Below are positions 43,607 to 52,730 of a stretch of DNA of 64,000 bases, one piece after another. Numbering within the stretch: the first letter of the stretch is position 1; every line of letters starts with the position of its first letter. Under the pieces are notes generated by a model. It had not been told where the DNA came from. It was given only the letters and a program-made list of their open reading frames with translations, and did not search any database. The stretch covers positions 744,001 to 808,000 of the forward strand of contig CAVVJF010000009.1 of NCBI GenBank assembly GCA_963748485.1, read 5' to 3'. A program made the translations under genes and the position numbers. The stretch is from DASRWT01 sp963748485 (GTDB lineage Bacteria > Methylomirabilota > Methylomirabilia > Rokubacteriales > CSP1-6).

Positions 43607-44507
43607 TCAGGCCTTTCGCTCGAGGATGAACCGCGCCGAGCGCGCGCATCGGCTCGGCGGGCGGCCCGAAGGGTGCGAGGGCGTGCCCGGCCTCGCCGAT
43701 CAGACGGCCGGCCCGGGCCGCGAGGCATCGAGCCCGTGGATGGCAGGATAGGTCGCCTTCTGCTGCGCCTGGTCCTTGCCCGCGGTCTTGCCGAGCTGCT
43801 CGGTGGTGCCGCGTCCACGTCGAGGATGTCGTCCACGATCTGGAAGGCGAGCCCGAGATCGCGCCGCCCGCGACCGAGAGCGCCTGCACCTGGGCGGCGG
43901 TCGCGCCGGACAGGACGCGCGCCCATGCGGAGCGAGGTGCGGATGAGGGCGGCCGTCTTGTGCAGGTGGATGTAGTCGAGCATGTCGGCGCCGATGCGCC
44001 GGCCCTCGGCCTCGATGATCGGCCACCTGCCCGCCCACCATGCCGCGCGTGCCCGCCGCATCGGCGACGTCCACCAGGACGTCGCGGAGGACGGCGGCGT
44101 TCGTCCCCGGCCGCGAAGTTGTCGGCGATGAGCCGGAAGGCGAGGGTGAGGAGCCCGTCGCCGGCGAGGATCGCCATGGCCTCGCCGAACACCTTGTGGC
44201 TGGTCGGCGCGGCCGCGGCGGAAGTCGTCGTTGTCCATGGCGGGCAGGTCGTCGTGGATCAGCGAGTACGTGTGGATCAGCTCCATCGCGCACGCCGTCG
44301 GCATCACCGCGTCCATCGTGGCCGCCGACGGCCTCCGCGCCGGCGATGACGAGCACGGGCCGGAGGCGCTTGCCGCCCGCGAAGACGCTGTAGCGCATCG
44401 CCTTGTGGATGGTCTCGGGCGCGCTCGTCTCGGCGGGCAGGAGCCGGTCGAGCGCCTGTCCACCGCCTCCGCCCGCTCCTTCAGGTAGCGTCGAACGGCG
44501 CGCTCAC
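43607..44507 (-). CDS. ispA: Polyprenyl synthetase (farnesyl/geranylgeranyl diphosphate synthase), with indels
   Basis: Chain-elongating isoprenyl diphosphate synthase. The start is a GTG at 44507 overlapping the xseB stop (GTGA). The frames show M-R-Y-S-V-F-A-G-G-K-R-L-R-P-V-L, the first Asp-rich motif I-H-D-D-L-P-A-M-D-N-D-D, G-E-A-M-A-I-L-A-G-D-G-L-L and the second motif region L-A-F-Q-I-V-D-D-I-L-D-V, then a natural end (R-F-I-L-E-R-K-A). At least five indels break the frame. The xseA-xseB-ispA order supports the assignment. Chain length cannot be read reliably. Confidence 0.82.
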
Positions 44508-44743
44508 GCCTGGTCGTCCTCCGCCCATGTGAAGGGGTCGGCGCGGAGCAGCCCCGCCTCGTCCTTGGTGAGGAGCTCGATGCGCTTCTCGGCCTCTTCC
44601 AGGTAGCGCGCGCAGCGGCGGGCCAGCCCGACGCCCTCCTCGAACGCCTTCAAGGACTCCTCGAGGGGCAGGTTGCCGGCCTCGAGCGTGTCCACGATCT
44701 GCTCGAGCCGGGCCAGCGCGTCCTCAAACTTGATGTCGCTCAT
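44504..44743 (-). CDS. xseB: Exodeoxyribonuclease VII small subunit
   Basis: 79 aa from ATG 44743; GTG 44746 is too close to the AAGGAG. Typical XseB: F-E-D-A-L-A-R-L-E-Q-I-V-D-T-L-E-A-G, L-P-L-E-E-S-L-K-A-F-E-E-G-V and Y-L-E-E-A-E-K-R-I-E-L-L. It binds XseA to make exonuclease VII, which degrades single-stranded DNA. It is one of the few genes in this block that is intact. Confidence 0.93.
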   Translation of the reverse strand: MSDIKFEDALARLEQIVDTLEAGNLPLEESLKAFEEGVGLARRCARYLEEAEKRIELLTKDEAGLLRADPFTWAEDDQA

Positions 44744-46097
44744 CACGCTCCTTGACCTCGGTTACCCGCGCGCCCAGCGCCCCCTCGCCCAGCAGGATCT
44801 CGATGGCGTCGCCCACGCGCAGCCTGCGCCGCGCTCCGCACCACCTCGCCCGACGGCACCCGGCGCGTCAGGCTGTAGCCCGCGGCCGAGCACGGCCAGC
44901 GGCGACAGGGACTGGAGCCGCCCCACCGCGGCGGCGAACCGATGCCGCGAATGCTTGGCGCGATGGGACGCGGACGCGGCGAGTCGGCCGCGAAGCTGGG
45001 CCAGCACGGCGGCGACCGTGAGAAATCCTAGCCAACGGGTGCAGGGAACTCAAGGCGTTTGTCGCGAGCTCCGACGCGGTGAAGCAGGAGCGCGGTGACT
45101 GCGCGCGCGCCGCCGCGCGCAGGCGCCGCGCGCGCCTCGTCCAGCCGGCGGTGTCGAGTCGCGCAGGGCGCGCGCCGGGATCGGTGAGCACGCGCCGGCG
45201 GGCGAGGCCGCTCACGCGCTCGTGCCAGCGCTCCCACTGCGAGGCCATGCAGCCTGCTCAGCCGCGCGTCGAGGTCGCACGAGGCGCGGACCACCGCGAG
45301 CTTCTCGCGCACCACCAGCTCGGCGGCCGCCGGACGGGCGTGGGCGCGCGCAGGTCGGCGACGAAATCGGCGATGGTGAAGTCGGTCTCGTGGCCCGACC
45401 GCGGAGATCACGGGCACGCGGCAGGCGACGATGGCGCGGGCCACGCGCTCGTCGTTGAAGGCCCAGAGGTCCTCGATGGAGCCGCCGCCCGCGGCCCACG
45501 ATCACCACGTCGAGCGCCGCCACCCCGGCGAGGGCGGCGAGCGCGCGCCACGATGTCCCCCGGCGCCTCGTCGCCCTGCACGCGCACGGGCACGATCAGG
45601 ATGTGCAGATCGGCGAAGCGCCGGCCGATGACGTGGAGCATGTCGCGGATCGCCGCGCCGGTGGGCGACGTCACGATGCCGATCACGCGCGGATACGCGC
45701 GGCAGCGGCCGCTTGCGGGCTCGGTCGAAGAGCCCCTCCGCCTCGAGCCGCCGCTTGAGCTGCTCGAAGGCGAGCTGGAGCGCGCCGACGCCCTTGGGCT
45801 CGAGCAGCTCCACGACCAACTGGTACTCCCCGCGCGCGGCGTAGACGTCGAGGCCGCCGAAGGCCAGCACCTGCATGCCGTCCTCGGGCTGGAAGCGCAC
45901 CGCCGGCCCCGGCCCCGGAAGAGCACGGCGCGGAGCTGCGCCGTCTCGTCCTTCAGCGTGAAGTAGGCGTGGCCGGAGCCGGGCGTGCGGAGGTTGCTGA
46001 TCTCCCCCTGCACCCACACCGCGGGGAAGCCCGTCTCGAGCTGCGCCTTGATCCGCACCGTCAGCTCCGAGACCGATGAAACCGCCCGCTCACTCAC
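44743..46097 (-). CDS. xseA: Exodeoxyribonuclease VII large subunit, with indels
   Basis: Start GTG 46097 overlaps the folD stop (GTGA). The OB-fold N-terminus is clear (S-V-S-E-L-T-V-R-I-K-A-Q-L-E, V-W-V-Q-G-E-I-S-N-L-R, S-G-H-A-Y-F-T-L-K-D). Later frames give A-L-Q-L-A-F-E-Q-L-K-R-R-L-E-A-E-G-L-F-D, V-I-G-I-V-T-S-P-T-G-A-A-I-R-D-M and the G-G-G-S-I-E-D-L-W-type region, the core of the catalytic domain. The last part is in other frames, and the exact stop (about 44731-44762) is uncertain. Numerous single-base indels are present. Confidence 0.82.
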
Positions 46098-46944
46098 CCC
46101 GAGGCCTGACGCTGGGCGGCGAGGAGGGTGTTGCGCATGAGCATGGCGAGCGTCATGGGGCCGACGCCGCCGGGACGGGTGTGATCGCCGCGCGATTTCG
46201 GGCTCACGGAGGCGAAGTCCACGTCGCCCGCGAGCTTGCCGGTGTCGAGCCGGTTGATGCCGACGTCGATGACGACCACGCCTTCCTTGACCATGTCGCC
46301 GGTGACCATGCGGGCGCGCCCGGCGGCCACGCACAGCATGTCGGCGCGCCGGCAGTGGGCGGCGAGGTCGCGCGTGCGCGTGTGGCACGTGGTCACGGTG
46401 GCGTGGCGGCCGAGCAGGAGCTGCGCGAGCGGCTTGCCGACCAGACGCGAGCGGCCGATCACCACCGCCTCGGCGCCCTCGCAGCGCGATGCCGTAGTGG
46501 TCGAGGATCTCGAGGCAGCCGCGGCGTGCACGGCACCAGCGCCGGCTTGCCGCCGAGCAGATCGCCCAGGTTCACCGGATGCAGGCCGTCGGCGTCCTTC
46601 TCGGGGGCGATCGCGCGCGATGGCCTCGTCCTCGTCGAGGCCCTTGGGCAGCGGCAGCTGGAGGAGGACGCCGTGGATGGACCGGTCGGCGTTGATCCGC
46701 CGGATGCGTGGCGAGGAGCTCGGCCTGGCGAGCAGCCCTGCGGGAACAGGAAGTCGCGCGAGGCGATGCCCACTTCGTCGGCCGCGCGCTTCTTGCTCCG
46801 CACGTAGAGCTGGGAGGCGGGATCGTCGCCGACGAGGATCACGGCAAGGGTGGGCGGCGCGCCGTGCCGCTCCCGGTAGGCGGCGACGCCGGCCTTGACC
46901 TCGGCCAGGACCTTCGCCGCGACCGCCTTGCCGTCGAGGATCAC
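46094..46944 (-). CDS. folD: Methylenetetrahydrofolate dehydrogenase/cyclohydrolase FolD, with indels
   Basis: Bifunctional one-carbon enzyme. The start is GTG 46944 overlapping the ymdB end. The frames give I-L-D-G-K-A-V-A-A-K-V-L-A-E-V, catalytic Y-V-R-S-K-K-R-A (Lys), P-E-K-D-A-D-G-L-H-P-V-N, the NADP loop V-I-G-R-S-R-L-V-G-K-P-L-A-Q-L-L and V-I-D-V-G-I-N-R, with G-G-V-G-P-M-T-L-A-M-L at the end. Indels near 46490-46740 break the frame. The end overlaps the xseA start. Confidence 0.88.
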
Positions 46945-47757
46945 GCCGGAGAGATCAGGCGGGAGCGGGAACGCGAAGGCGCTCGATGGACAGGGCGCCG
47001 GCCGGTGTCGGGATCGATCCGGATCACCACGCCGTGGAGCATCGCCGGACCCTTGGCCGGCTCGAAGCGGTTGGGCATCTGCGTGAGGAAGCGGGCGATC
47101 GCCAGCTCCGGCTCGACGCCGATCACGGAGTCCACCGGGCCGGTCATGCCGAGATCGGTGATGAAGGCGGTGCCCTTCGGCAGCACGCGCTCGTCGGCGG
47201 TCTGGACGTGGCGGTGCGTGCCCACCACCGCGCTCACCCGCCCGTCGAGGTACCAGCCCATGCGCCTGCGACTCGGACGTCGCCTCGCAGTGCATGTCCA
47301 CCACGACGATGCGGCGTCTCCGCGCGCAGGCGCGCCACCTCCTCGTCGGCCTTGCGGAACGGGCAGTCGAGGTTCGGGGCAGGAACACGCGCCCCATCAG
47401 GTTCAGCACCGCCACCTTGTGAGGGCCCGCCTTCACCACCACCGAGCCCGACGCCCGGCGTGCCCGACGGGAAGTTGGCCGGGCGCAGCAGCAGGTTTTC
47501 CTTCACGATGTACTCGATGATCTCCTTCCGGTCCCAGACGTGGTTGCCGGAGGTCATCACGTCCACGCCCTGGTCGAGGAAGGTGCGCGCGATCAGCGGC
47601 GTGACCCCGAAGCCGGCCGCCGCGTTCTCCACGTTCACGATCGCGAAGTCGACGTCGTGCTGCTTCGCGCAGCTTCGGCAGCAGCGTCTCCGCGGCGCGC
47701 CGGCCCGGCTCGCCGAAGACGATCCCCGACGCAGATGACGGTGAGCGGCTTGGCCAT
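46941..47757 (-). CDS. ymdB: YmdB-type metallophosphoesterase, with indels
   Basis: Calcineurin-like phosphodiesterase that in other bacteria acts with RNase Y and hydrolyses cyclic nucleotides. Start ATG 47757 (M-A-K-P-L-T-V-I-C-V-G-D). The frames show N-V-E-N-A-A-A-G-F-G-V-T, T-S-G-N-H-V-W-D-R-K-E-I (metal-binding N-H), V-V-D-M-H-C-E-A-T-S-E, V-V-G-T-H-R-H-V-Q-T-A-D-E and I-T-D-L-G-M-T-G-P-V-D-S, all hallmark segments. Several indels occur. It lies just downstream of rny, the usual arrangement. Confidence 0.87.
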
Positions 47758-47761
47758 GGCC

Positions 47762-49365
47762 CTACTTCGCCACCTCGACCGCGCGCGTCTCGCGGATCAC
47801 CACGACCTTGATGTGCCCGGGGTACTGCATCTCCGCCTCGATGCGCTTGGAGATGTCCTTGGCGAGCTGATGCGCGTCGAGGTCGGAGATCTGCTCGGCC
47901 TTGGTCATGATGCGCAGCTCGCGGCCGGCCTGGATCGCGTAGCACATCTCCACGCCCTTGTAGGACAGCGCGATCTCCTCGAGCTTGGCCAGGCGCTTGA
48001 TGTAGCTCTCCAGCACGTCGCGCCGCGCCCCCGGCCGCGCCGCCGAGATGCCGTCGGCGGCCTCGGTGAGCACCGCCTCGATGGTCTCGGGCTCCACGTT
48101 CTCGTGCCCGCACAGCGCGGCGTTGATGACCTGGGGCGACTCGTTGTACTTGGTGAGCACCTGCAGCGAGAGCTCGGGGTGGCTGCCCTCCTGCTCGTGG
48201 GTCAGCGCCTTGCCGATGTCGTGGAGCAGCCCCATCCGCTTGGCGAGCTTCACGTCGGCGCCGATCTCCGCCGCCATCATGCCCGCGAGCCACGCCACCT
48301 CCTTGGAGTGCTGCAGGCAGTTCTGCCCATAGGAGGTGCGGTACTTCATCCGGCCCGACGAGCTTGATCAGCTCGGGGTGCAGCCCGTGCACGCCCACCT
48401 CGAAGCAGGCCTTCTCGCCCTCCTCCTTGAGGTGCTGCTCCATGTCCTTCTTGACCTTCTCCACTACTTCCTCGATGCGCGCGGGATGGATGCGGCCGTC
48501 CGCGATGAGCTTCTGCAGGGCCAGCCGCGCGATCTCGCGGCGGTAGGGATCGTAGGCCGAGATCAGGACCGCCTCGGGCGTGTCGTCCACGATCAGGTCC
48601 ACGCCGGTGTGCAGCTCGAGCGCCCGGATGTTCCGGCCCTCGCGCCCGATGATGCGGCCCTTCATGTCGTCGGAGGGCAGGTCGACGATGGACACCGCCG
48701 TCTCCACGGTGTAGTCGGGGGCCAGGCGCTGGATGGTGGTGGCGAGGACTTCCTTGGCCTTGACTGTGGGCGGTCTCGCGCGCCTCCTCCTCGAGCCGCA
48801 TGCCGAGCAGCTGGGCCTCCCGGCGGGCCTCGACCTCGACCTGGGCCATGAGCTGGCGGCGGGCCTCCTCCGCGGTGAGGCCGGCGATGGCCTCGAGCTT
48901 GCGCCGGTGTTCGTCCAGCGCGTTGGCCAGCCGGGCCTCCGTCTCGGCCAGGCTTGCGCTCGCGGTCGGTGAGTGCCTGTTCACGGTTGTGAAAGTCCTG
49001 GTCGCGCCGGTCGAGCTGGTCGAGCCGGCGGGTGAGCTTGCTCCTCCTGCTGGGCGACCCGGCGCTCCACCTCCTGGATCTCCTTCTGCCGGGTCGCGGC
49101 CCTCCTGCTCCAGCTCGGCCCGGGCCCGGAGCGCCATCTCCTTGGTCTCGAGCTCGGCGCCGCGCATCTTGGCCTCGGCCTCGCGCATCTTGGCCTCGGC
49201 GTCCCGCGCGGCCTGGTCGACATTGCGCTTGGCGTCGTCCACGATGCGCCGGGCGCGGGTCTCCGCGTCGCCGATGGTACGGACCGTGCTGATCTTGTGC
49301 CCGAGATACCCGACCAGGAAAGCGAGGATTGCGACCAGGGGGAGGAGCAGCAGCATCAGATCCAT
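47762..49365 (-). CDS. rny: Ribonuclease Y, with indels
   Basis: Membrane-anchored endoribonuclease that starts mRNA decay. Start ATG 49365. It has an N-terminal helix (L-L-L-L-P-L-V-A-I-L-A-F-L-V-G-Y), a long coiled coil (A-E-A-K-M-R-E-A-E-A-K-M-R), KH domain G-R-I-I-G-R-E-G-R-N-I-R-A-L-E, and HD domain H-S-K-E-V-A-W-L-A-G ... L-L-H-D-I-G-K-A-L. The C-terminus is intact (K-V-V-V-I-R-E-T-R-A-V-E-V-A-K). Indels near 48350, 48770, 48950 and in the coiled coil split the frame. The last ~195 residues read cleanly. Confidence 0.9.
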
Positions 49366-49497
49366 GGTCTTCTCCTTCCGGGGATGCCCCGGACGGATTG
49401 CGTTCGCTGAGGGTGCACGCGCGGCAAGTAGCCGCGAAATTTGCCAAAGTATAGGCGCGTGGGGAGGGCGATGTCAACGAAGCGACACGCGTCCGGG

Positions 49498-49697
49498 GGC
49501 GATACGCGCGGGAGGGAAGTTGCCCCACCTCTGCCGTGTGCCGGCGGTGTTTCGAACCTGGTATGTACCAGGTGGGCGCCAAAAGGAGGGCTTTAGGCTT
49601 CCCCTCTGCGAGGGGCATGCGCACCACCCTCTTGCACGGCGTCCTTCATGTAAACGAGGTTGAAACTTCCCCCCGACATCACGCACAGCGCAGGGCG
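49498..49697 (-). ncRNA. ssrS: 6S RNA
   Basis: Not coding. On the minus strand the region has the 6S layout: closing stem GGGGGGAAGTT (5') with AACTTCCCTCCC (3'), a downstream arm containing GGTGCGCATGCCCCTCGC then AGAGGGGAAGCCTAAAGCC, and CACCTGGTACATACCAGG then TTCGAAACACCGCCGGCAC, which parallels the E. coli GCATGC...GAGAAGCCTTAAAA...ACC pattern. A promoter lies just upstream and the zapA/rny neighbourhood is a known 6S location. The exact ends are estimates (core 49507-49678). 6S RNA binds sigma-70 RNA polymerase in stationary phase. Confidence 0.75.
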
Positions 49698-49702
49698 GTT
49701 CT

Positions 49703-49732
49703 GGTGTACCCCCCGCCCCTGCCCACCGTCAA
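49703..49732 (-). promoter_or_regulatory. Predicted promoter of the 6S RNA
   Basis: Minus strand TTGACG (49727-49732), 18-base spacer, TACACC (49703-49708). It places the transcript start near 49697, at the 5' end of the predicted 6S RNA. Confidence 0.45.
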
Positions 49733-49746
49733 GGAGTTTGTGGAGG

Positions 49747-49842
49747 CGGGCGGCCGAGCGCAGCCGGGGGCGGGGGCCCTCGCTTTGCTCAATACAGCAT
49801 TCGCCGCGAGGGCCCCCGCCCCCGGCTGCGCTCGGCCGCCCG
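49747..49842. repeat. Perfect 37-bp inverted repeat with 22-base loop
   Basis: The left arm (49747-49783, beginning CGGGCGGCCGAGCGCAGCCG) and right arm (49806-49842) are exact reverse complements, separated by TTTGCTCAATACAGCATTCG plus CC. The stem is ~90% GC. It lies between the AlaX-like gene stop and the 6S promoter and would insulate them, acting as a transcript barrier despite lacking a T run. Confidence 0.85.
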
Positions 49843-49857
49843 ATCTCGCGCCATGCC

Positions 49858-50589
49858 TTACGAGGAAGAGGGGGGTGCGACCAGACCTATTTTGATGCGG
49901 CGGTTGTGGCGGCCTTTGTTGTCGATCTTGAAGATGCGAATCGGTGGGGAGCCTCCGGTGGAGGCCAGGTGGGTGCCCCCGCAGGCCTGGCGGTCCAGGT
50001 CGGCGATCTCGACGATGCGGATACGGCCATCGGGGGTGGGAGAGGGTGCCACGGCCTGGGTGCGGATGAGGCCGCGCTGGCTCAGAGCGTCCGCCATGGG
50101 CACGTAGGCGAAGCGCAGGGGCAAGTCCTGGGCAATGGCGTCGTTGATCGGGCCTTCCAGCGCGCGCAGCCGATCGTTGTCGGCCTCGGGCAGATCGAAG
50201 TCCATCCGCGCGGTGCCGTCCTCACCGATCTGGACGCCGGTGACGAGCGCGCCGTCGAAGGTGCGGAAGACGAAGGCGTTGAGGATATGGGTGTCCGTGT
50301 GGACGGCCCGCATGAGGCGCCGGAAGTCGGCATCGACAGTCGCCCGCACCGGCCCGCGAAGCTCGACGTCGCCCTCGAGGAGATGCCAGGTCCCCTCGAT
50401 GCCCGGCTCGAAGCCCGTCACCGTGGCCAGGCCGCCGGCCCACTCGAGCGTGCCGCGGTCACGCGGCTGGCCGCCCCCGCCGGGATAGAAGGGCGAGCGC
50501 TCGAGCAGCACGCGCCCGGGGCGCACGTCCAGCACGGCGGTGTCGACGGAGAGGGTGTCGGGCTCGGCGTGGCAGAGGAGATGGGCCAT
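49858..50589 (-). CDS. AlaX-like alanyl-tRNA editing protein
   Basis: 243 aa, ATG 50589; the open frame extends upstream into the binding-protein gene. Homologous to the editing domain of AlaRS: S-P-F-Y-P-G-G-G-G-Q-P, zinc ligands H-T-D-T-H-I-L-N-A-F (HxxxH) and C-G-G-T-H-L-A-S-T-G (CxxxH). It would deacylate mischarged Ser- or Gly-tRNA-Ala in trans. Length is typical of AlaX. It is the second gene after the SBP gene on this strand, separated by 23 bases. Confidence 0.85.
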   Translation of the reverse strand: MAHLLCHAEPDTLSVDTAVLDVRPGRVLLERSPFYPGGGGQPRDRGTLEWAGGLATVTGFEPGIEGTWHLLEGDVELRGPVRATVDADFRRLMRAVHTDTHILNAFVFRTFDGALVTGVQIGEDGTARMDFDLPEADNDRLRALEGPINDAIAQDLPLRFAYVPMADALSQRGLIRTQAVAPSPTPDGRIRIVEIADLDRQACGGTHLASTGGSPPIRIFKIDNKGRHNRRIKIGLVAPPSSS

Positions 50590-50612
50590 GCGGGCAAGCC
50601 TATCAAATGGCC

Positions 50613-52202
50613 TTAGCGACGGGCGGGAGCCTCCGCCGCGCGCCAGATCCGGTCCCACCCCGCCCAAGGCGTCCCGCTCGGCTGAAAGCCCCGCAGGGCG
50701 TCGCGGGCGGCGTCCACCTGAGCCAGATCGATGAGGGGGAGCACGGGCAGATCGTCGGCGATCAGGCTCTGCGCGTGGGTGTAGAACTTGCGTCGCTGGT
50801 TCCGGTCCACCCGGTCCGTCCCCTGCCCGAGCACGTTGTCCACGGTGGGATTGGCGTAGCCGGTCGCTCCGCCCATGTAGACGGTCGCCGCGACCACATC
50901 GGGATCGGCGGCCGGAGGCGAGAGCGCGAGCAGGGCATCCCAACCGCCGCCGGTCCGCGCCCGCTCGAACGCCGCGGGAGAATCGGCGGCTTCCAGCGTG
51001 GTCTCGACGCCGAGGGGGGCCCAGTCATCCCGGATCATGGCCGCCGCGGTACCGAGGGCGGATACGCCGGTCGGATAGATGAGCCGGAGGCTCAGCCGCA
51101 GGGGAGCCTCCCTCGGCGGATATCCCGCCTGCGTCAGGATCGCCCGGGCGCCCGGGGGATCGAAGGGGAAGCGGCGCGTGTAGTCCACACTCGGGCTCTG
51201 AGCCCACCGCAGCGCCGGGTGCAGTGCCCCGCGCGCCACCGTGCCGAAGCCCAGCCAGGCCTGCTCGATGAGGCGCTGGCGGTTCACGCCCATGGCGAGG
51301 GCATGGCGGATGCGGCGGTTGTCGAGCGGCGGGCGCCGCGTGTTGAAGGCGAGCAGCGCGGTCTGCGGGAGCCCCGCGCCTTCGTGCAGGCGCACGTCCG
51401 TGTTGATGCGCAGGGCGGCGAGGGCGTCGGGCGCCAGCAGGCCCGCGGCCACGTGATCGACCTCGCCCGCCTCGAGCGCCCGCAGGCGCGCCGCCGCCTC
51501 CGGGATCACCCGCGCGTGGACCCGGTCGAGATAGGGTAAGCCCGGCTTGAAGTAGGCCGGGTTCCTCGCGAGCTCGAGCCGCACGTCGTTCTGACGCTCC
51601 CATCGGAAGGGGCCGGACCCCACCGGCGCCGGAGCGGGCCGGCCGGCCTCGTCGGCCTCGTAGACGTGACGCGGGAGCACGGGGACCTCGACGCAGGTGA
51701 GCAGCGAGAGCAGCGGCGCATAGGGGCGCGTCAGGCGCAGCACCACGGTGCCGCCGTCGGGCGTGTCCACGCCGTCCAGGCGCGCGAGCGCGCGAGCGCT
51801 GCGCCGAGCCGCCGCCTCGATGGAGAACTTGACGTCGGCGGGCGTGAGCGGCCGCCCGTCGTGCCAGCGGACGCCCGGCTCGAGCGTGAGGGTAAGACGC
51901 AGGGCGTCCGGGCTCCACGACCAGGCGCGCGCCAGCTCGGGCTGAGGCTCGAGCCGCCGATTCAGGGTGACGAGCCCGCTCCAGATGAGGCAGCCGATGG
52001 CAGTGGGCTCGGCCGCGCTCCCGAGCGCCGGCAGCAGCGCGGCGGGCGGCGCGGCGAGCGCGATGGTGGCGTCGCCGCCGGCGCGCGGCCCCGGGCCTTG
52101 CGCGCCGGCACCGGCGGGGAGCAGCAGCAGCGCGATGAGGAGCGCCCCCTCACCCCACCCTCGCCCCCGCCGGGGGAGAGGGCCAGGACGAGGGGGGGTC
52201 AC
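50613..52202 (-). CDS. ABC transporter substrate-binding protein, family 5 (peptide/nickel type)
   Basis: 529 aa as opened, GTG 52202 overlapping the zapA stop. A signal peptide lies at ~20-36 (L-L-I-A-L-L-L-L-P-A-G-A-G-A). Family 5 markers: L-A-R-A-W-S-W-S-P-D-A-L-R-L-T-L, P-L-T-P-A-D-V-K-F-S-I-E-A-A, Y-F-K-P-G-L-P-Y-L-D-R-V, and R-I-R-H-A-L-A-M-G-V-N-R-Q-R-L-I. The first ~18 residues come from a CCCTCNCCC-type palindromic repeat (P-L-P-R-R-G-R-G-W-G-E-G), so the true start may be later. No permease or ATPase genes are adjacent. Confidence 0.85.
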   Translation of the reverse strand: MTPPRPGPLPRRGRGWGEGALLIALLLLPAGAGAQGPGPRAGGDATIALAAPPAALLPALGSAAEPTAIGCLIWSGLVTLNRRLEPQPELARAWSWSPDALRLTLTLEPGVRWHDGRPLTPADVKFSIEAAARRSARALARLDGVDTPDGGTVVLRLTRPYAPLLSLLTCVEVPVLPRHVYEADEAGRPAPAPVGSGPFRWERQNDVRLELARNPAYFKPGLPYLDRVHARVIPEAAARLRALEAGEVDHVAAGLLAPDALAALRINTDVRLHEGAGLPQTALLAFNTRRPPLDNRRIRHALAMGVNRQRLIEQAWLGFGTVARGALHPALRWAQSPSVDYTRRFPFDPPGARAILTQAGYPPREAPLRLSLRLIYPTGVSALGTAAAMIRDDWAPLGVETTLEAADSPAAFERARTGGGWDALLALSPPAADPDVVAATVYMGGATGYANPTVDNVLGQGTDRVDRNQRRKFYTHAQSLIADDLPVLPLIDLAQVDAARDALRGFQPSGTPWAGWDRIWRAAEAPARR

Positions 52203-52495
52203 CGCGATGGCGGAACCACGGCGTCGAGCATCTTGACCAGCAGGCCCAGCCGCGCGGTCACGTCGATGTCGCCCTTGCCCAGCTCGTCGCGAAGGCGAAA
52301 GAGCTCGTCGGTGATGTCGAGGGCGGTGAGGACCAGCACCTTGGTGGTGTCCTGGCCGGGGGTGTCGCCGCGGATCTCTTTCACTCGCTTCTCGACGTAC
52401 GAGACGAGCTGGCGAACATAGTCGGGCGGCGCATCGCTCCGGATGGCGTAACGCTGCCCGAGAATCTCCACGTCCACGCGCCTGGGCTCGGCCAT
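52199..52495 (-). CDS. zapA: Cell division protein ZapA
   Basis: 98 aa, ATG 52495. ZapA pattern: V-D-V-E-I-L-G-Q-R-Y-A-I-R-S-D, Y-V-R-Q-L-V-S-Y-V-E-K-R-V-K-E-I, L-V-L-T-A-L-D-I-T-D-E-L-F-R-L-R. It promotes FtsZ bundling at the division site. It stands between a ZapB-like gene and the 6S/rny block, the usual pheT-zapA context. Confidence 0.9.
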   Translation of the reverse strand: MAEPRRVDVEILGQRYAIRSDAPPDYVRQLVSYVEKRVKEIRGDTPGQDTTKVLVLTALDITDELFRLRDELGKGDIDVTARLGLLVKMLDAVVPPSR

Positions 52496-52506
52496 GCCGG
52501 GGCCTC

Positions 52507-52728
52507 CTAGAGGTCGAGCTTGTCCAGCTCTCGCAGAATCGCGTCCATCTGGCCGACGATCTCCTTCCGCTCCTGCCGGAGCGCCCGGAGCTCCGTCCGC
52601 TCCGCCTCGAACCCCTCGATGCGCGCCTTGAGGGTGTCGCGCTCCGCGCGCAGCCGCTCCACCTCGCGGGTCGTGCGTTTGATCGCCTGCTCGAGCACCT
52701 CGAGGCGCTGGGCGAGAGTGTCGGCCAT
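52507..52728 (-). CDS. ZapB-like coiled-coil protein
   Basis: 73 aa, ATG 52728, nearly all coiled coil (L-A-Q-R-L-E-V-L-E-Q-A-I-K, E-V-E-R-L-R-A-E-R-D-T-L-K-A-R-I). It starts two bases after the pheT stop and is 11 bases upstream of zapA. Partnership with ZapA in division is inferred from context. The open frame running further upstream is a pheT shadow. Confidence 0.7.
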   Translation of the reverse strand: MADTLAQRLEVLEQAIKRTTREVERLRAERDTLKARIEGFEAERTELRALRQERKEIVGQMDAILRELDKLDL

Positions 52729-52730
52729 GC

